Assembly: GCA_031769625.1 (NCBI GenBank)
Contig: JAUIMM010000169.1
Span: 10,908,001 to 10,972,000, forward strand
DNA length: 64,000 bases
From: Taudactylus pleione
Taxonomy: Eukaryota; Chordata; Amphibia; Anura; Myobatrachidae
Direction: 5' to 3'
Shown: positions 44,886-56,990 of the stretch, in pieces
How the letters are laid out: each line of letters starts with the position of its first letter
How positions within the stretch are numbered: position 1 is the stretch's first letter
Position numbers and translations under genes: made by a program
The notes under the pieces: generated by a model
What the model was told of the DNA's origin: nothing
The model's database searches: none
What the model saw: the letters and a program-made list of their open reading frames with translations, nothing else

Positions 44886-46358
44886 CTGGAAAAATGGAGT
44901 ACATGAAAGCATTTCTGTATTTCTTTTCATTTAAATCACTGATTAATATAAACAAATAGGTCTAGCCATTGGTTAATGTAATGTTTTGTAGACACTTTAA
45001 TGCAAAAATGTACAATCCGCAACCCAGGTGATTGGTCTGCAGGAAGCTTGCTATTTCTTACTGCCAAGTCTTGTTTTCTCTCCATTCCAGCCCAATAGTA
45101 ACGCACTCTACTATTAGGGGTAGGAACCGGTTACAAAGAATTAGGTAGATGCACGGTTACTTGCCTTATCCTCATCTGCAGCGCACTGACAGTCTGCTGC
45201 AACAAATATTGGAGCATTTGTGCTTCCAGATTGAATTACATTGCCATATATATTCTCGCTGCTTCTCTTATATTGAGCTCTTTTGTTTTTACTTCTATAT
45301 GTCGGTTTGAATATGTTTTTATTAATATTTAAATTAATTATTAAAAGTTACGTTTTAGTTTTAAACGCAATTGATAACGAGAGAGTTCCTCATCTCTAAT
45401 TTTTTGTTCTGTTCCATATTTTACTCTCAGGTGTTTACCCCCACATATGTGATACTGGTTATAAATATTTACCATGGGATCCAACTTGATTAGTGGGCTA
45501 TCAATAATTATGATTTAATCTGTATTACTATCTTGTCAATCTATTATTTTTTGTCTTACCAGTGCTCAGGCTTTCCCCTACCCTTTTTCTATTGTGATTG
45601 CACACTCACAGTGCAAAGCGACCAAATAGCTATTTCCCCGACTGCAGCAGTGAGTGCACATCGAGTGGATGTCAGTGTAAAAGAGGAACACCACCAGCCA
45701 CCAGCGCGCGCACTTCCATCCCAACAGCGCGTTGAACAGTGATGAGGGATAGTACAGCAATGAGGATATTTTCCTTTAATAGTTTCTACGTATTTAAAAT
45801 TTTTAAGCAAGTTAAAATTTCATTGTGACCTTTTCAAATGAGTACAATCGTCCAATGTGGCCCACTGACCAAAAGATGATGTGTTCCCCTGCTTTACGTT
45901 AGGCAGGCAAGGAGTAGTCCCTTATATACTGCCTCCGGTACATCTATATATCAAAACCATCTGAGTAAAAATGTATATAAATTATCCTTCTGGCTAAAGA
46001 CATTTAAAAACTACCAGCAGGAAACCAAAAGTATATTTTAAGCATGGATCAGATAATGATTTGTGGGAGGTTAGCTAAGAAAAAGAACTCTCATATCAAA
46101 ATCTCTCTTGAAGGCAAATACAAATGGCTGCCATACATAGACGCAGTTGGCAGTGCAGACAGAGTCTCAACTGGGCATTACAAATCTCTACTCACTAAAG
46201 AATGTGATTGTAGTTGCAATAGTAGTCTAGAATCATAAAACATTAATAACAGCATGAAAAACAGAAAAAAATATTATTACAGCCTGATGTTTAAAAACGT
46301 TTACAGCATGAGAATGCTGCTGTGTAGTGCTTAAATGCTGGGTGACAGGTGCGGATTA
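44886..46358. other. Intronic, no feature recognised
   Basis: AT-rich intron sequence before the DIRS element. Confidence 0.4.
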
Positions 46359-46410
46359 GAAAAGGAGAGTTATGGTAAAACTTACCCTTGTTAACTCTTT
46401 CTTCGGTCCA

Positions 46411-46552
46411 TAGGGTCCACAGGGGAGACAATGGGGTGTAGGTGGGACTTGGAGGACTGGACACCAACAGCAAAGCTTTTCAATGCTAGGATGCTCCGGT
46501 CCTTCCCCCTATACCCCGACCACAGCCTGAGGGCAACACAGTTTTGTTAACA
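46411..46552. repeat. DIRS left inverted terminal repeat
   Basis: GGTCCATAGGGTCCACAGG through CAGCAAAGCTTTTCAATG to CAGCCTGAGGGCAAC, complementary to 51592-51756. Confidence 0.85.
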
Positions 46553-46673
46553 AGCCCAAAGCAGGAGCAGGATAGGAGAGAAGGAAGAATCACATTCTAA
46601 CACAGGAGGTGGTAAGTGACCAAGAAAATAAACCCATAGAAGCCATGTGCTTCAGGGCCGGTGCCCTGTAGAC

Positions 46674-46770
46674 CCTATGGACTTCGAAGAAAGAGTAAAC
46701 AAGGGTAAGTTTTACCATAACTCTCCTTTTCTTCTTCAGGATCCACAGGGCTCCACAAGGGAGACAATGG
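46674..46770. repeat. DIRS internal complementary region
   Basis: The first half is the inverse of about 46362-46420, the second half the inverse of 51735-51764. The join CCTGAAGAAGAAAAGG (read on minus) shows how the two element ends meet in the circular intermediate. Confidence 0.85.
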
Positions 46771-46789
46771 TGGATGTCCCGAAGCAGTT

Positions 46790-47760
46790 GTTCAAGGGCG
46801 GGGACGTTCCTGAGCTGAGAGGAGAACCCGGCGCTCGAAGGAAGCATCCTGAGAGGCAAATGTATCAAAGGCATAGAACCTTAGAAAGGTGTGGACAGAG
46901 GACCATGTAGCCGCCTTGCATAGTTGCTCAGCAGAGACTCCACGTCAAGCTGCCCACGAGAGACCCACAGAGCGAGTAGAATGAGCAGATACTGAAGCCG
47001 GTACATGGAGGCCAGTCTGCGTGTAAGCCTGTGAGATAGTCATGCGGCTCCATCTGGTGTTTTTTAGCTGGCCATCACTTCTTATGGAATCCATAGAAGA
47101 TGAAGAGGGAGTCCGATTTCCTGATGGAACTAGTACGGTCCACGGAGATCTTCAGAGCACGGACTACATCTAAAGAGGCCTCAACTGCCGAGAGGTCTGA
47201 TGATTGAAAGGCCGGAACCACAATTTCCTCATTAAGGTTGAAACGAGAAACCACCTTGGGAAGGAATCCAGGGTGCATTCTAAGAACAGCCCTGTCCTGA
47301 TGAAAGATCAAAAAGGGGGAGCGACCCTAAATCCGATACACTACGGGCAGAAGAGCAGAGAGCCACTTGACATATACATATTCGAGGGGTTTGAATGGAG
47401 GTGCCTGAAGTGCGTGGATAACCACTGACAATTCCCATGGAGCCACAGGAGGGACAAAGGGGGGTTGTATACATAGAAGACATTCCAGGAAGGCGTGAAC
47501 ATCCGATACAGGAGCAATTCTGCGCTGGAACCAGATGGAGAGGGCAGAGACGTGCACTTTCAGAGATGCTAGGCAGAGACCAGCCTGAAGAAAGGAAAGT
47601 ATTCTAGAAACCTTAAAAACTTGAGGGTCATAGTTTCTAGGAGCACACCACTGAAAAAATGTATGCCAAAATTCTGGCCGAGGCCGGTTTATGTTCTCTG
47701 AGCATGGTCTGGACCACAGAGCTAGAAAATCCCTTAGCCCTTAGGAGGGATGTCTCAAGA
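46790..47760 (-). pseudogene. DIRS tyrosine recombinase, frameshifted
   Basis: The minus-strand frames include LRMHPGFLPKVVSRF and DVVRALKISVDRTSSIRKSD (47311-47075). They then change frame to an AHSTRS histidine-arginine motif at about 46960-46980, and a CKAATWSS plus FYAFD segment near 46880-46915 holding the likely nucleophilic tyrosine. The enzyme would integrate circular DNA without target duplication. Stops and frame changes show it is inactive. Confidence 0.72.
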
Positions 47761-47769
47761 GCCAAGCCG

Positions 47770-48000
47770 TTAAAGACAGGCGGGCCAGGTCCTGATGTAG
47801 CAGGGACCCTGAAACAACAGGTCTAGCCGCAGAGGAAGTTGAAGAGGTATGCCAAATGGAAGCTCCACTTCACAGATAATGGGTCCCACAAAGGCCGCGT
47901 TGTGACCCCTTGTCCTGGCTCCATACACTGGAAGTTTGTGGTTGCGTCTTGAGGCCATGAGGTCCACATCTGGTAGACCCCATTTGTCCACTAGGAGTTG
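47770..48000 (-). pseudogene. DIRS RNase H / linker fragment
   Basis: The frame with KWGLPDVDLMASRRNHKLP matches the conserved W-G-P-VDLMASR-N segment that follows the RNase H region in DIRS pol. It ends near the start of the recombinase. Confidence 0.65.
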
Positions 48001-48639
48001 AAAGACTTCCAGATGTAGAGACCACTCTCCTTAATGCACGTCGTGACGTCTAAGGAAATCCGGTTCCCAATTGAGAATTCCTGGGATGAATACAGCAGAG
48101 ATGGCTGGAAGATGGCGTTCGGCCCATGTGAGAATGTGGGACACTTCTGCCATTGCTGTCGGACTTTGAGTGCCTCCTTGGTGATTAAGGTAGGCCACTG
48201 CCGTGGTGTTGCGGACTGTACTTGCACTGGCCTGCTCTGAATAATATCCTGAGCCAGAGAGAGACCTCTGTAGATGTCTCGGAGTTCCAGGATGTTGATT
48301 GGTAAGACCGCCTCAGCTGGAGAGGATCAGGTGTTGTAGGGGCCTGTCGTGAAACTAAGCAAACTCCACTATGTTGAAGGTGGACACCATGGATCCCAGG
48401 GTCTGCATTGCAGAGTGAATTGACACTCGGTGACTGTGTAGTAGTCTGCACACCCAGTATTGTAATACCGAGATTTTGTCTGCTGTTAAGAAGATTCTCT
48501 GAACCGGAGAGTGTCCTCAGGTGTCCTAAGGCGAGCTCAGGGAGGACAGAAACCTCCCGTGGAGCAGAAGGGCATCCCAGATGTACCATTCTTTGAGAAG
48601 GTGTCAAGGAAGACTTTTTCCAGTAGATCAGCCAACCGT

Positions 48640-49130
48640 GCATGTTAGAAAGGCAATGGTTACCTGTAGATGGCGGTGAAGAATTTCTGGGGAGCTAGCC
48701 AACAGCAAGAGATTGTCTAAGTATGGGAGCAGTCTGATCCCTTGACGACAAAATTAGGCCGCCATAAATGCCATGATCTTGGTAAAGACCTGAGGAGCCG
48801 TTGAAAGGCCAAAAGGCAGAGCCTGAAATTGGTAATGTTACTGTAGTATAACAAACTGGAGATACTGTTGATGAGACGGCGCTATAGGTACATGTAGGTA
48901 AGCATCCAGAATGTCCAGAGACACAATAAAAGTCCCCAGGTTCCATAGCCAGGATAGTAGAGCAGAGGGTTTCCATACAAAACCTGGGCACCCTGATAAA
49001 CTTGTTCAGAGACTTGAGGTTAGGCCGGTGAGATCTGTTGGGCTTCTGAACCAAGAAAAGGGTAGAATAATAGCCCTTCCCTTGCTGTGAGGAGGGGACT
49101 GGGATTATTACTCCTGAGAACAGCAAGGAC
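48640..49130 (-). pseudogene. DIRS reverse transcriptase fragment
   Basis: The frame 49126-48695 has GYYSTLFLVQKPNRSHRPNL, KSLNKFIRVPRF and LAMEPGDFY, typical of fingers/palm motifs of DIRS RT. Further palm sequence continues in other frames toward 48640. Frameshifts interrupt it. Confidence 0.75.
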
Positions 49131-50161
49131 TGAATGTCCTTTTGGAGCAGCAGTGCCTTACTTGAGTCTGATGGAGGTCCTGTGCAAAAGAACTGCTGGG
49201 AGGGTCACCTCAGCAAGGTGATGGCATATAGTGGGAGACCACTTCTCTTACCCAGGTGTCTGATGTGCTCTGACGCCAGAACTGGGCGAATTGAAGAAGT
49301 CGGCCTCCCACCCTGGGAAAGGCAGACGTCAAGCTGAAGGCTTGTCCTCAGATTTGGTAGGTGGAAATCTAGTAGCCCAGGTCTGTTTGATCCTAGGCTT
49401 GGAGGCCCTAGAAGATGCCTTGGAAAGGACTGACCTTTAGCTTTTCTTTGAGGATGAAAGGACGACATCCGAGGCTTCGCATTATATGCCAAATGCAGGA
49501 ACGCAGTCTTGGAAGCTGCCAAGGTAGTCTAATTCTGGGTCAAATCTGTCTTCCATGAGCAGAGCCAAACAATACGGCGGGTTACTACAGGAGTGGGAGA
49601 TGTCTTGGAATGTAGGAGACCCCTTATCCATAAGCTGCTTCACACAAATAGAAGGCTGCATCTCTAATGTGAGATATGTAGGACAGCTTGTTCCCTCGAA
49701 GCATCAGAGGGAAATGTCTTTTCTAGGGCCCCTGCCCAACTCTCAATGGCTTTTGCCACCCAGGCCATAGCCCTAGCAGGACAAGTAATGCCTCCTGTAA
49801 GAGAGTATATTGATTTCGACAAGCTTCCATCCTTCGATCCGTAGTCTCCTTCAAGGAGGTTGCAGTATGGATCGATATGGTCTCATTCTTCACCAGATAC
49901 GTCGGGTGAGAATCCACTGCTGGGGGAACTTCCTATTTAGTGCAATCAATAGCGGGAAGAGGGTAAAAGGAACTTAAATGTTTAGGCAGCTGAAATCTTT
50001 TACTGGGCATATTCCATGCCTCACTCATATGATCAGATAGCTGATCAGAGTGAGGAAACTCTGGTAACACTACACTTACGAGCAGCTTCTGTCCCCTCTA
50101 TTTGTAGAATAGATTTTACAGCTCTCAAAAGTACAGGTATATTCAATTTAGAGGCGGGTTC

Positions 50162-50740
50162 CTAGTCTCCCGAGGGGGAGTGAGAGTGAGATAGATCTGA
50201 GTCTTCTGCCTTTCCAGATAATTCAGAATCTGATAGCTGGGTGGATTGGGAAGATAACACAGCACGCTTAGTAGGTTTACTAGGTAAGAGTTTCTCCTTT
50301 AGCAACCTTTGTTGAAAGGCTGTAGAGGCATCCGCCAGACTCTGCACTGAGGTAGAAAGTACATCTACCCATGGGAGAGGCAAGGGAGTTGCAGGGAGTA
50401 CCGGCTGTGGCCATCCCATAAAGGGAGCTACCACAGGGACCGTTAGGTGGTCCGCAACCTGTAAAAAGTAGCCCAGGGTAGGACCCGAGGAGAGGACACC
50501 GGGGCTGATGGGCCCGGGGTAGTATAACAAGATACACAAAGGCCATCCTGAATGTGGTCCTCTGAAGCTAAGCCTGCTGAGCTGGACTTCCAAGACACCA
50601 GAGTGGGAGCGGCAGGTTGTTTGTTATTCTTGCCTCTGCCAGACATAGCTGCAAGAATATTGTCACACACAATCTGACACTGTGCAGTGAGCAGCTCAGA
50701 TATATGTGCAATATGGCACAGTGTAGTGCGCAACAGCAAT
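50162..50740 (-). pseudogene. DIRS gag-like reading frame, partial
   Basis: Two overlapping minus frames (50739-50443 and 50593-50162). The upstream one starts in a basic MSGRGKNNKQP segment. The downstream one is Ser/Pro-rich with an SLADASTAFQQRLLKEK helix and a serine-rich end. Position upstream of RT suggests gag, but there is no diagnostic motif. Confidence 0.45.
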
Positions 50741-51591
50741 ATATATTATGTGATAGCCCTTACAAATATAGGGAGATGTGAGGTACAATGAACCCCCTAT
50801 ACTTTAGTATGCCAGGGTTATAGTAGAATAAAGGGAAAGGAATAAGCTGACAGTAATAGGAAAAATTAAAACATACAGCAGAGCTAGCACAAGTCACATA
50901 CAAATGCAGAATATACAATATAACTGCAGTGGGCACTAAAATTAACTACCCAGACCGCAGTGGCTGGTAGAATATAGCGCTGTAAAACCTGGCCCTAGGG
51001 AGAGGTATACAAGGAGACTGGACCCAGCGTTCCCGTAGACCTGATTGCAGCAAATGGCTGCTGTGAGTCAGTGGGGGAGGAGGGTGAAGGAAGAGCAGGT
51101 CAGGGAGCAGCAAGACCGCAGTGGGATGGCGCCCTGAGCTGGGGGAGGGGCTGCAGGGAGAGCGCCTTCTCCCCTATGCTGGCATTAATCACTGGGTCCC
51201 CTGGCCTTAAATTGTGCCTTGCGCCAGTGCTTGTACTCCCTGGTGGTCTAGTGGAGTCCCAGGCGAACCGGTGTCCACATCAGCGCCTCCGGTCTGTCTC
51301 CCAAGACCAGAGGCAAGACTTCGCATTGGACGCGGTTACCTGCAAGCGGGGATCCGCCTTACCTGTCCCCTTGAGTCCCGGGAACCTTGCTAGCTAGGTC
51401 CCCCACAGAACCCCACCGAGAGTACCTTGCAGAGGGCTGGTGTCACGGTGCCGCAGAGGGGTGATGGAGCAGCAGTGCAGACATCCAAAGGACTGTCTCA
51501 CGCTGCTGCTCAGAAGTAAAATGAATGAAAATAACAAAATCATAAAAAAATAAGCTTGGGCTGTTTAATAGCAGCCCCACTGTTAAAACGG

Positions 51592-51756
51592 TGAACCAGC
51601 TCCTGCTGGACACCAACAAAACAGTTGCCCTCAGGCTGTGGGTGGGGTATAGGGGGAAGGACCGGAGCATCCTGGGATTGAAAAGCTTTGCTGTTGGTGT
51701 CCGGTCCTCCAAGTCCCTCCTACACCCCATTGTCTCCCCCGTGGAGCCCTATGGAC
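51592..51756. repeat. DIRS right inverted terminal repeat
   Basis: The inverse partner of 46411-46552, about 85-90 percent similar by eye. Confidence 0.85.
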
Positions 51757-51764
51757 CCTGAAGA

Positions 51765-52508
51765 TGAAACATTATTTAAAAGCTGGAGCACACCGTTTTG
51801 TGACAATATCTTAAGAAAATGCATTAGTCTATCCATAGCCTTGGTAGTTGCATTACAAATGCCTTCCTACAGCCACATTTGTTGGGAAAATGTAATCACC
51901 TGAGTGAGTCTGCCCATTATTTTATGGTGGCAATGATTTAAAAAGTAAAACCAGTTTGAAAAACTCAGACCTGCCAGAATCACGCCAATGCCTGCATATC
52001 ACAGGCCATTATGTTTACTCCGTAGTGCGTCCAATGATACAATAAACCATTGCAAAGTGTGTCCTGAACATTAAAGATGATAAAGAAAAAAACTAAACAA
52101 AGTGCAATAAAAAACATATCAAGAAATGAATGATTTTAGAGAAGTAAAACAATAAATATGATATAGTGTCTTTATAGACCATAAAAAGATAACCTATAAT
52201 AAAGATTTGCAGCAATAAAATACAACAAAACGAAAATCAGACAATCACTATATAAGGATTATATTGTACCACAGCATAATAAAGATTTTTCTGTTATGGA
52301 TACTTAGGGTATAACGCATTGAAACTGGAACATGACAGATATAAGGCAGACTGACATTTTCTATTTTATGGAGGTTATCACATTTTAATGGCCTTTCTCA
52401 CTAGTAACAAATGGAAAAGTCAAAGGGAGTGTAGGTTCCTTTCATTTTCAGCGGGATAACAATTTACCATCAGACAAATTTATTTACAAAAAACAAGTGT
52501 ATAAGCTA
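51765..52508. other. Intronic, no feature recognised
   Basis: AT-rich intron sequence. Confidence 0.4.
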
Positions 52509-53928
52509 CAGATGTGTCCTTACACATCTTTGCTGCAGTCGCGCTAAAAAGCCCCTCTCGGTGTGCCAGGTCCCGTGAGAGACAGCTAGCATCGGGAGTC
52601 TTTTTTGCCGAAAATGTGTCAAAGTATCAATGCGACTACGACAAACCAGCAGACTGTGCTGATTAATTTGATGTGTGACACTTACTAAATTTATATACGA
52701 CAATCTCTGAATCTGTATACTAAGTGCTACAACAGGGGTCTTCAACCTTTAAGACAGTGTGGGCTACATAAAAATATGCAACGAAGCCTGAGGGCCACTA
52801 AGTTATACTGCGGTATTTCGAACCTACCCCCTCCTCACACAATTATGTCCCTTAACTGCCCCCTCCCACAATTATAATTATGCCCATAACTGTCCCTCCT
52901 CCTCCATTATGTCAGATAGTTGCCCCCATCCTCAAACAATTATGTCCTATAACAGCCCCCTCTGCAGTGCCCCTTATACAGTGCCCTCAGTAGTGATCCC
53001 CCCCCCTATGCAGTGGCCCCAGTGGTGGTCCCCATTATGCAGTACCCCCAGTAGTAGTCCCCCCCATGCAGTGCCCCTTATATAGTGCCCCCAGTAGTAC
53101 TCCCCCCTATGCAGTGCCACTTATATAATGCCCCCAGTAGTAGTCCCCTCTATACAGTGGCCCCAGTAGTGGCCCTAATATTGCGTCCCCAGTAGTGGTC
53201 CCCCCTAAGCAGTGTGTCCCCAGTAGTAGTCTCCTCTATGCAGTGCCCCCACATCTATGCAGTGCCCCTTACATATATTGCACAAAGACACTTACCTGAA
53301 TCCCCGCTCCTGCCACTGTCCGCTCCTCCTTCCAGCGTCCTCCCGGCCCGCTCTGCACTATGGGAGAGACGTCATGACGTCTCTCCCATCACCCACTACG
53401 GGAGCCGGAAGGCGGAGCTCATGAGTGAGCTCCAGCCCGGCTCCTGCAGTGGGCGCAGACGCCAGTGAGAATCTGTCTGACTCTCATTGGCTGCTAAAAC
53501 AAACACACTGCCGGACGCGGTGTGTTTGTTTCTGTGTAGAGCAGACCGCACTCACTGCGGTCCGCACTACACTAACCATCGGCGACTGCGATCCGCACTA
53601 CACTAACCATCGGCGGGCCACGGGGAACGGCTCCGCGTGCCACGGGTTGAAGACCCATGTGCTACAATGTAGCGACCGCAACTTTTTCATTCCAAGTTCC
53701 GTTGAGCTTTAGACAGACTCAGTCGCACACAGTTATACAAGTGTCACACATCAAATTAATCAGCACAGTCCCCTGGTGCATCCTAGCCAAATCGCATTGC
53801 GACAGATACATTTCCGGCAAAAAAAGACAACTGACGCTAGCAGAGTAGCACGGGACCTGGCGGTTCACTCCAACCAAGCAAGTCACGCTGCGTGGCGTAT
53901 TGAGTCTAGATATACGAGGACACATCTG
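52509..53928. mobile_element. TA-flanked inverted-repeat MITE, split by hAT
   Basis: CAGATGTGTCC at the left and GGACACATCTG at the right, flanked by TA (52507-52508 and 53929-53930). Further inverted matches include TTAATTTGATGTGTGACACT and its inverse near 53741-53762. Without the hAT insertion it is about 490 bp and folds on itself. Tc1/mariner-like by target. Confidence 0.75.
52733..53659. mobile_element. hAT MITE nested in the TA-flanked MITE
   Basis: Ends CAGGGGTCTTCAACC and GGTTGAAGACCCATG; perfect 8-bp duplication TGCTACAA (52725-52732 and 53660-53667). It carries a degenerate minisatellite (52950-53260) of GCAGTGCCCC plus CCCAGTAGTAGTCCCCC units, a motif also present in the 15313 hAT MITE. 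The palindrome GAGACGTCATGACGTCTC lies at about 53368. Confidence 0.92.
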
Positions 53929-53930
53929 TA

Positions 53931-54304
53931 ATTATATCTCCTTCGACTCTTTAGAAGAGATCTATGAAAACTGTCCACATATACTAAATATACTAAAACA
54001 GAAATTTCTTAAACATATAATTCTTTCCTGCCTGCCTGTGTGGCTTGTTTACATTCATGTGATAAAAATGACAGTTAGGAGCTGATTGGATGAGACTTTC
54101 TCACCCTACAAGATTTATGAATACCCCCCTATGGGTTAGGTTCTATACCCTGCAGTGCGATTTGGTGATGTTTGTCTGCGAACATCACGGTACAATACGG
54201 CAACCCAACACCACTAATTTCCTTGCCCACTTTATGGGGTGTGAGGGAAAACTAGTAACATTACTGAACACAACGTGCCTTTGCGGGTCGTTCCAGGTTT
54301 AGAC
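53931..54304. other. Intronic, no feature recognised
   Basis: Nothing recognisable between two MITEs. Confidence 0.4.
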
Positions 54305-54307
54305 TGA

Positions 54308-54495
54308 GGGGTCTAGTTACTAAACAGTGTTAGGAGACAGAGTGAAAAGTAATAAGAAAGTGATAAGGTGCCAGCCAATCAGCGCCCAACTGTCATTTTT
54401 CAAACACAGCCTGTGAGATGACAGTTGGGAGCTGATTGGCTGGCACCTTATCACTTTTCACTCAGTCTCCTAACACTGCTTAGTAAATAGACCCC
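54308..54495. mobile_element. Foldback MITE with TGA duplication
   Basis: GGGGTCTAGTTACTAA at the left pairs with TTAGTAAATAGACCCC at the right. The stem includes AAGGTGCCAGCCAATCAGC and its inverse. 3-bp duplication TGA (54305-54307 and 54496-54498). Confidence 0.88.
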
Positions 54496-54498
54496 TGA

Positions 54499-55250
54499 AT
54501 CTCCCCCATTAAATGAAAAGAAGATAAAAATTTTCACAGTAACCACTTTTGTTGACACAGCCCTTAAATGCTGTGATTTACACTAGAGCTGCAGTGGGAA
54601 GATGAATGTAGTTCTGCATTTCCATATATCGTGCCTACTGTAAATCAGGTTTCAAAGCACAAACCAAACCTCTCTATGTTGTAATTAAGTTACAACATAG
54701 TACACATGATGCTAATCAAAGCCAAAATACTGAAAAATAGGTCTCAAAATCTGATGGCAGAACAAGACTTAGCTACAAATGGCCGTATATGAGAACCATC
54801 TGCCTAACTGCTGTGGTGAGATATTGCTTGCAAGTATAGTTCTGCTTCTTATTTCATATGAGGAAGACTCTAGTTTCAGTTCTCTATTCTGGCAGACATT
54901 AATGAATATTTGTTATTTGTAAATGGTGCTCTCTTATTGCTGTGCAGGGTCAGACACCCTTCCATACTACAGGCTACACAGAGGTCTCACACAGCACAGT
55001 CCAGTAACAGGGTTCCGTTTCTTTCTAAGGTAGAAGCAAGGTGGATGCACTTTTTTTTGCAAAATGTTTGCTACAATAGAAACACATACATAAAAACCAA
55101 AATTTTGACTTGTGTGGTATATTGAATATATTAACACTAAAAGGACAGTTTTTAAAATAACAAAAAACAAAACAATAATCCACCTTTCATTACTACCTGC
55201 AATCTATTGACAAAAATCACTTCCAATATATTTCAAGTATAAGCTTTTAC
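54499..55250. other. Intronic, no feature recognised
   Basis: A small palindrome TATGTTGTAATTAAGTTACAACATA lies at 54676-54700. Otherwise unassigned. Confidence 0.4.
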
Positions 55251-55339
55251 CTTCAGTGTAAGAGTTAAAGTCGCTTGTCTCCAGCGAACCATACATGCCA
55301 GAAAACTGACCATCACATGTTGAATTCCAATTGATGTAG
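55251..55339 (-). CDS. Host gene, exon B
   Basis: Minus strand, 89 nt. Acceptor TTTGTTTCAG before CTACATCAATTGG; donor GTAAAAG after ACTGAAG. Its first base completes an AAC codon with the two bases left from exon A, and it leaves one base (G) for exon C. It encodes a stretch with YINWNSTCDGQFSGMYGSLE and TSDFNSYTE. The three-way phase agreement (2+1, 1+2, 0) is strong evidence that these exons belong together. The Tc1 fragment starts about 50 bp upstream of the acceptor. Confidence 0.78.
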
Positions 55340-55390
55340 CTGAAACAAAACAAAATGGAAACATCCTTTTACATACAAAGCAACTTATTA

Positions 55391-55985
55391 CAGCCAAAAG
55401 TTTTGAGAATGACACAAGTATTGGTTTTCACAAAGTTTGCTGCTTCAGTGTTTTTAGACCTTTCTGTCAGATGTTACTATGGCATACTGATGTAAAATTA
55501 CAAGCATTTCATAAGTGTCAAAGGCTTTTATTGACAATTACATTAAGTCAATATTTGCAGTGTTGACCCTTCTTTTTCAAGACCTCTGCAATTTGCCCTG
55601 GCTCCTGTCAATCAACTTCTGGGCCACATACTGACTGATGGCCGCCCATTCTTGCCAAATCAATGCTTGGAGTTTGTCAGAATTTGTGGGTTTTTGTTTG
55701 TCCACCCCGCCTCTTGGGGATTGACCACAAGTGCTCAATGGGATTAAGGTCTGGGGAGTTTCCTGGCCATGGACCCAAAATTTTGATGTTTTGTTCCCTG
55801 AGTCACTTAGATATCACTTGTACCTTATGGCAAGGTGCTCCATATACTGGAAAAGGCATTTTTCGTCACCAAACTGTTCTTAGATGGTTGGGAGAAGTTG
55901 CTCTTGGAGGATGTTTTGGTACCATTCTATATTCATGGCAGTGTTCTTAGGCAAAATTATGAGTGAGCCCACTCCCTTACCTGAC
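55391..55985 (-). mobile_element. Truncated Tc1-like copy in intron
   Basis: Starts TA then CAGCCAAAAGTTTTGAGAAT, and follows the 30584 element through TTGACAATTACATTAAG and GATGGCCGCCCATTCTTGCC to the GTACCATTCTATATTCATGGC region, where similarity stops. The second TIR is missing. It lacks ATGG within the TIR relative to the first copy. Confidence 0.85.
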
Positions 55986-56339
55986 CCACTACTTTAAACA
56001 CATTTTCCACTACTTTTAATTTTTCCACATTAAAATGTACATATCATTATTGGCCAAATTAAGCTGATTAAAATATTTTTTTGCCTAGTTTGTCATTAGC
56101 GGGGTGTTCAAGGTTTTCTGAACCAAGTCCCCACATTTTTTAAGCAAAAATAGGGAACTTCGACAATAGGATTGCACTATTCGCAGTTTTGTGCGAAAAG
56201 TTCTCACCTGTGAAAACTTTTAGCCAAACCGTGCCTTTTCGCGGTTAATTCAATCCGATCCTTAGTGGTTTACAATAACTCTACATATTTTGCAATGTTT
56301 CCTAAGAAATTGTCCTGCACAGAATGATTACTGACAAGT
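55986..56339. other. Intronic, possible MITE end
   Basis: AATTCAATCCGATCC at about 56249 resembles the inverse of Harbinger-type GGATCGGATTGAATT ends, with no partner found. Confidence 0.3.
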
Positions 56340-56990
56340 ACTAAGTATACATCCGAATCAAACGGGTTTAATGTCTGGGAAGTCTGCGGTTCAGAATCTT
56401 CTAAAGCTTTTTTTATTATCTGCAACCTTATCGGGCCGGGTGTGTGGTGGTGTCTCTTGACGCTGCCAAGGCCTTCGATTCGGTTGAATGGAGCTAGCTT
56501 TGGGAGGTCCTACATAAATTCGCATTTGGTCCTCATTTTATCCGCTGGATTTTGTTATTGTACTCTTCCACGGCAGCCTATGTTTCGATTTATGGTTGTA
56601 CTACGGCCCCTTTTTTCCTTGCCAAAGGGACTCGTCGGGGTGCCCTCTCTCTCCTGCCCTATTTATGCATGCTTTTGAGCACATGGCATATCTTTTACAT
56701 ACTACTACTGGTATATGTGGCCTTAGGGCTGGGGTACTAGAGGATGATATAGCCCTGTATGCAGATGATATGCTCTTAGTTTTGGAAGATGCAAATGCTT
56801 CTGCCGAGAATAGTCAATACATTTGGTGGTTTTTCAGGTTTACTCATTAATTGGAACAAATCAAATATATTTCCAATTGCTGGTCGTCTCCCAATCCTCT
56901 TGCCCTCTTCAGTGGACTTTAGGATTTAAGTATCTGGATCATTCTACAGACTATCAGGGGTTATTATCAAAGCTTGGAGAGAGATAAAAT
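56340..56990 (+). pseudogene. L1-type LINE reverse transcriptase fragment
   Basis: Plus-strand frames read SLDAAKAFDSVEW, then RRGCPLSPALFMHAFEH-like in a shifted frame, then LYADDMLLVLEDA with the catalytic YADD. The order and spacing fit the L1 (Tx1/L1-like) palm domain. A stop follows VEW and two frame changes interrupt it. Both ends of the LINE are missing. It is antisense to the host gene. Confidence 0.82.

Larger units (their letters stand above)
46359..51764 (-). mobile_element. DIRS retrotransposon (tyrosine recombinase type)
   Basis: Terminal sequences at 46411-46552 and 51592-51756 are inverted copies of each other. An internal complementary region at 46674-46770 has one half complementary to the left end (TAACTCTCCTTTTC) and the other half to the right end (CTTCTTCAGG, GGGAGACAATGG). 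This is the defining arrangement of DIRS elements. On the minus strand the order is gag-like, reverse transcriptase, RNase H, tyrosine recombinase. Several frameshifts make it defective. It lies in the host-gene intron, in the same orientation as the gene. Confidence 0.88.
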
